DNA of 64,000 bases, taken from contig NC_090706.1 in assembly GCF_040954835.1 (NCBI RefSeq), forward strand, positions 37,209,148-37,273,147. The letters run 5' to 3'. Below are positions 62,419 through 64,000 of this stretch, piece by piece (within the stretch, counting starts at the first letter, position 1; each line of letters starts with the position of its first letter). The notes beneath the pieces are model-generated. The model ran no database searches, was not told the DNA's origin, and was given only the letters and a program-made list of their open reading frames with translations. The stretch comes from Lepisosteus oculatus. Taxonomy: Eukaryota > Chordata > Actinopteri > Semionotiformes > Lepisosteidae. The position numbers and the translations under genes were made by a program.

Positions 62419-63320
62419 GGAGAGACAAATTCCCTATGATCTCATGTAAATGCCGCAGTCTTGACAGACTGAAATGGACTTGGTATTAGAAAAAATATAT
62501 AAAATTATTTTATATTTTTGCTAATTAATAAGCAAACAAGCTGAAGAAGTAAGACTTTGTAATACTGACATGGGACTAATTCCGCTGCAGAAGTAAAATT
62601 GAGATTATGCATTTAGATAACACTTACACTTTGTCCTTGACAGATCTGTTTTCTTTTTATGCAGTACGTAACCATAATTAGGGGATGGAAATGCAAGGGG
62701 AAAAAAATTCGTTTTCACAATTCTAGTACATTTCTTGATGAAAATCCAAACAGGCCTGCAATCCTAAAATGAGAAAGGTTACTTTACCTTCTGTAATTTC
62801 TAGAAGCAGTCTATCACCCAACAAAAAAGCTGTGACAGTTAATTTGAGCTTTTTTGTATTTTTTCACACATTTTTATGTTTGCTTGATCTCCCCAGCCTG
62901 TGATTTTTCATTTTCACCTTACCTCATTCTTTAGAGATAAGGCACTGCTGTGATAAGCTAGTGTCTTTAGGAAGACAAACCAAATATACCAATGTAGACA
63001 TACAGTATAGTGCTGTCCTTGGGATCTTTTCATAAAAGCAAGCAATCTTACACATTTTATTTATTTTGGAAATGTTGCTTTAGTCTATATACTGTATGTA
63101 CCTGAAGAAATTCGAATGCTGCGATGTCTTTTTGAAAAAGGAACAGTCGAACACAAAGAATCTGTATTCAAAAATGTCTCCATAAAGACTAACAGTTTTT
63201 GTACTTGTAGTTTCACAGTAAACAATTTAAAAACCTTGGTTGGTGATACATTTATGAAATTATTGTAACTACTAGGATTGAGTGGCCTTTAAGCTCGAAG
63301 AATAAAATGTTCCAAGAAAC
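62419..63320 (+). other. ADIRF-like 3' UTR
   Basis: From the stop to just after the AATAAA at 63301, about 0.9 kb, AT-rich and without repeats I recognise. Confidence 0.6.
63301..63306 (+). terminator. ADIRF-like poly(A) signal
   Basis: AATAAA in gaagaataaaatgttcc followed by TG-rich ggtttcttcctttatttgtgg, a standard cleavage context. Confidence 0.6.
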
Positions 63321-64000
63321 AGTAATGGTTTCTTCCTTTATTTGTGGTTAACAAACGTCACATTGGAGCATTCTACTTACATCAGTCCTTGTTTAAAGTA
63401 CCCAAGCAAGAGATCAAACTTTATTAACAAACAAAACCAACACGATGCTACTGTAGAAGATCACAACAAACAATCTTCGTATTTCCTGAGTACAAACAGG
63501 TGGTGTTTACTGCACCTCTTGGAATAAAACCATTTACCTAAATAGTAATCTGGGAAAAATAGGTTTTTACGCTCAGTGAAAGGGGTTGAGCGGTTAAAAT
63601 TTGCCCATTCACTCCTGACTCTTTTAGGCATCAAATTTGTAAATGCAATGGTACTGAAAACTCTCTGAGCCCAGGTAGGATAACTGATTTCAGAAAAACT
63701 GGTTTCACATCATGAACTAACTGGACAATCGAACATTGGAGTTTGGAGACCCAGTTTTAATGCCACAGTTTTATGTTGTTGTTTTGTTTGTTAGACCTAA
63801 AATATTTGAAGTCTTTAACTTCAGAAATAGGTTTTCTTTTTACGATATTTCGTCTGCATGTCCGTTTATGTATGTTTCCCGCTTCTGTTTTATTTCTTAA
63901 GCTTACATTCTGATTTAGGATGTAAACTGTTCTGAAAAAAAAGCTTTTTAACAATTATTCTCAAAATGATTCTGTGGCATATACAGTCGAGAAGCAAACT
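63321..64000. other. Downstream flank
   Basis: AT-rich sequence to the window end with no recognised gene or repeat. Confidence 0.5.

Noticed and set aside
1-64000. CRISPR arrays, bacterial operons, integrated prophage
   Set aside because: No regularly spaced direct repeats or prokaryotic gene organisation; splicing and repeats show vertebrate DNA.

Overview
The window is vertebrate genomic DNA, almost certainly from a ray-finned fish. It is AT-rich, has long introns with GT/AG junctions, and carries tRNA-headed SINEs, non-LTR retrotransposon tails and a DNA-transposon relic of types common in fish. The repeat mix could suit a non-teleost such as a gar, bowfin or sturgeon, but that is only an impression. 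Three protein-coding genes, all on the + strand, can be rebuilt exon by exon, together with one microRNA.

Layout: (1) 1-11375, PANK3 (pantothenate kinase 3), exons 2-7. The first short coding exon (about nine codons) lies off the left edge or was not found. A mir-103 hairpin sits in the intron between exons 5 and 6, as in the human gene. (2) 11376-28370, a 3' UTR of uncertain length followed by an intergenic stretch with SINE relics and one unexplained more GC-rich block at 16.68-17.9 kb. (3) 28.37-58.08 kb, SNCB (beta-synuclein), with a TATA box, a non-coding exon 1 and five coding exons giving 134 residues, the same length as the human protein. Its 16.2 kb second intron carries most of the repeats. 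(4) 58.83-63.31 kb, a three-exon gene for an 81-residue lysine/alanine-rich amphipathic protein resembling ADIRF (adipogenesis regulatory factor), starting only about 0.8 kb after the SNCB polyadenylation signal.

Most interesting reading: human ADIRF lies beside SNCG on 10q23, with PANK1 in the same region. Here PANK3, SNCB and an ADIRF-like gene are collinear. This looks like the sister copy of the same ancestral block from the early vertebrate genome duplications, with an ADIRF paralogue that mammals appear to lack next to SNCB. The ADIRF-like and synuclein proteins are both built from short amphipathic helical repeats, and both genes use phase-1 introns, so a common tandem origin is worth testing. 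Other points are alpha-like residues in the SNCB repeat region (His50, Thr53), a near-perfect 61-nt hairpin in SNCB intron 2, CTCF-like motifs (one delivered by a SINE) flanking the SNCB promoter, and a 52-codon ORF in the unexplained block.

The genes are not an operon. PANK3 controls coenzyme A synthesis and hosts a microRNA linked to lipid metabolism, while SNCB and the ADIRF-like gene encode small lipid-associating or disordered proteins. Most long open frames outside the listed exons are chance or repeat-derived.
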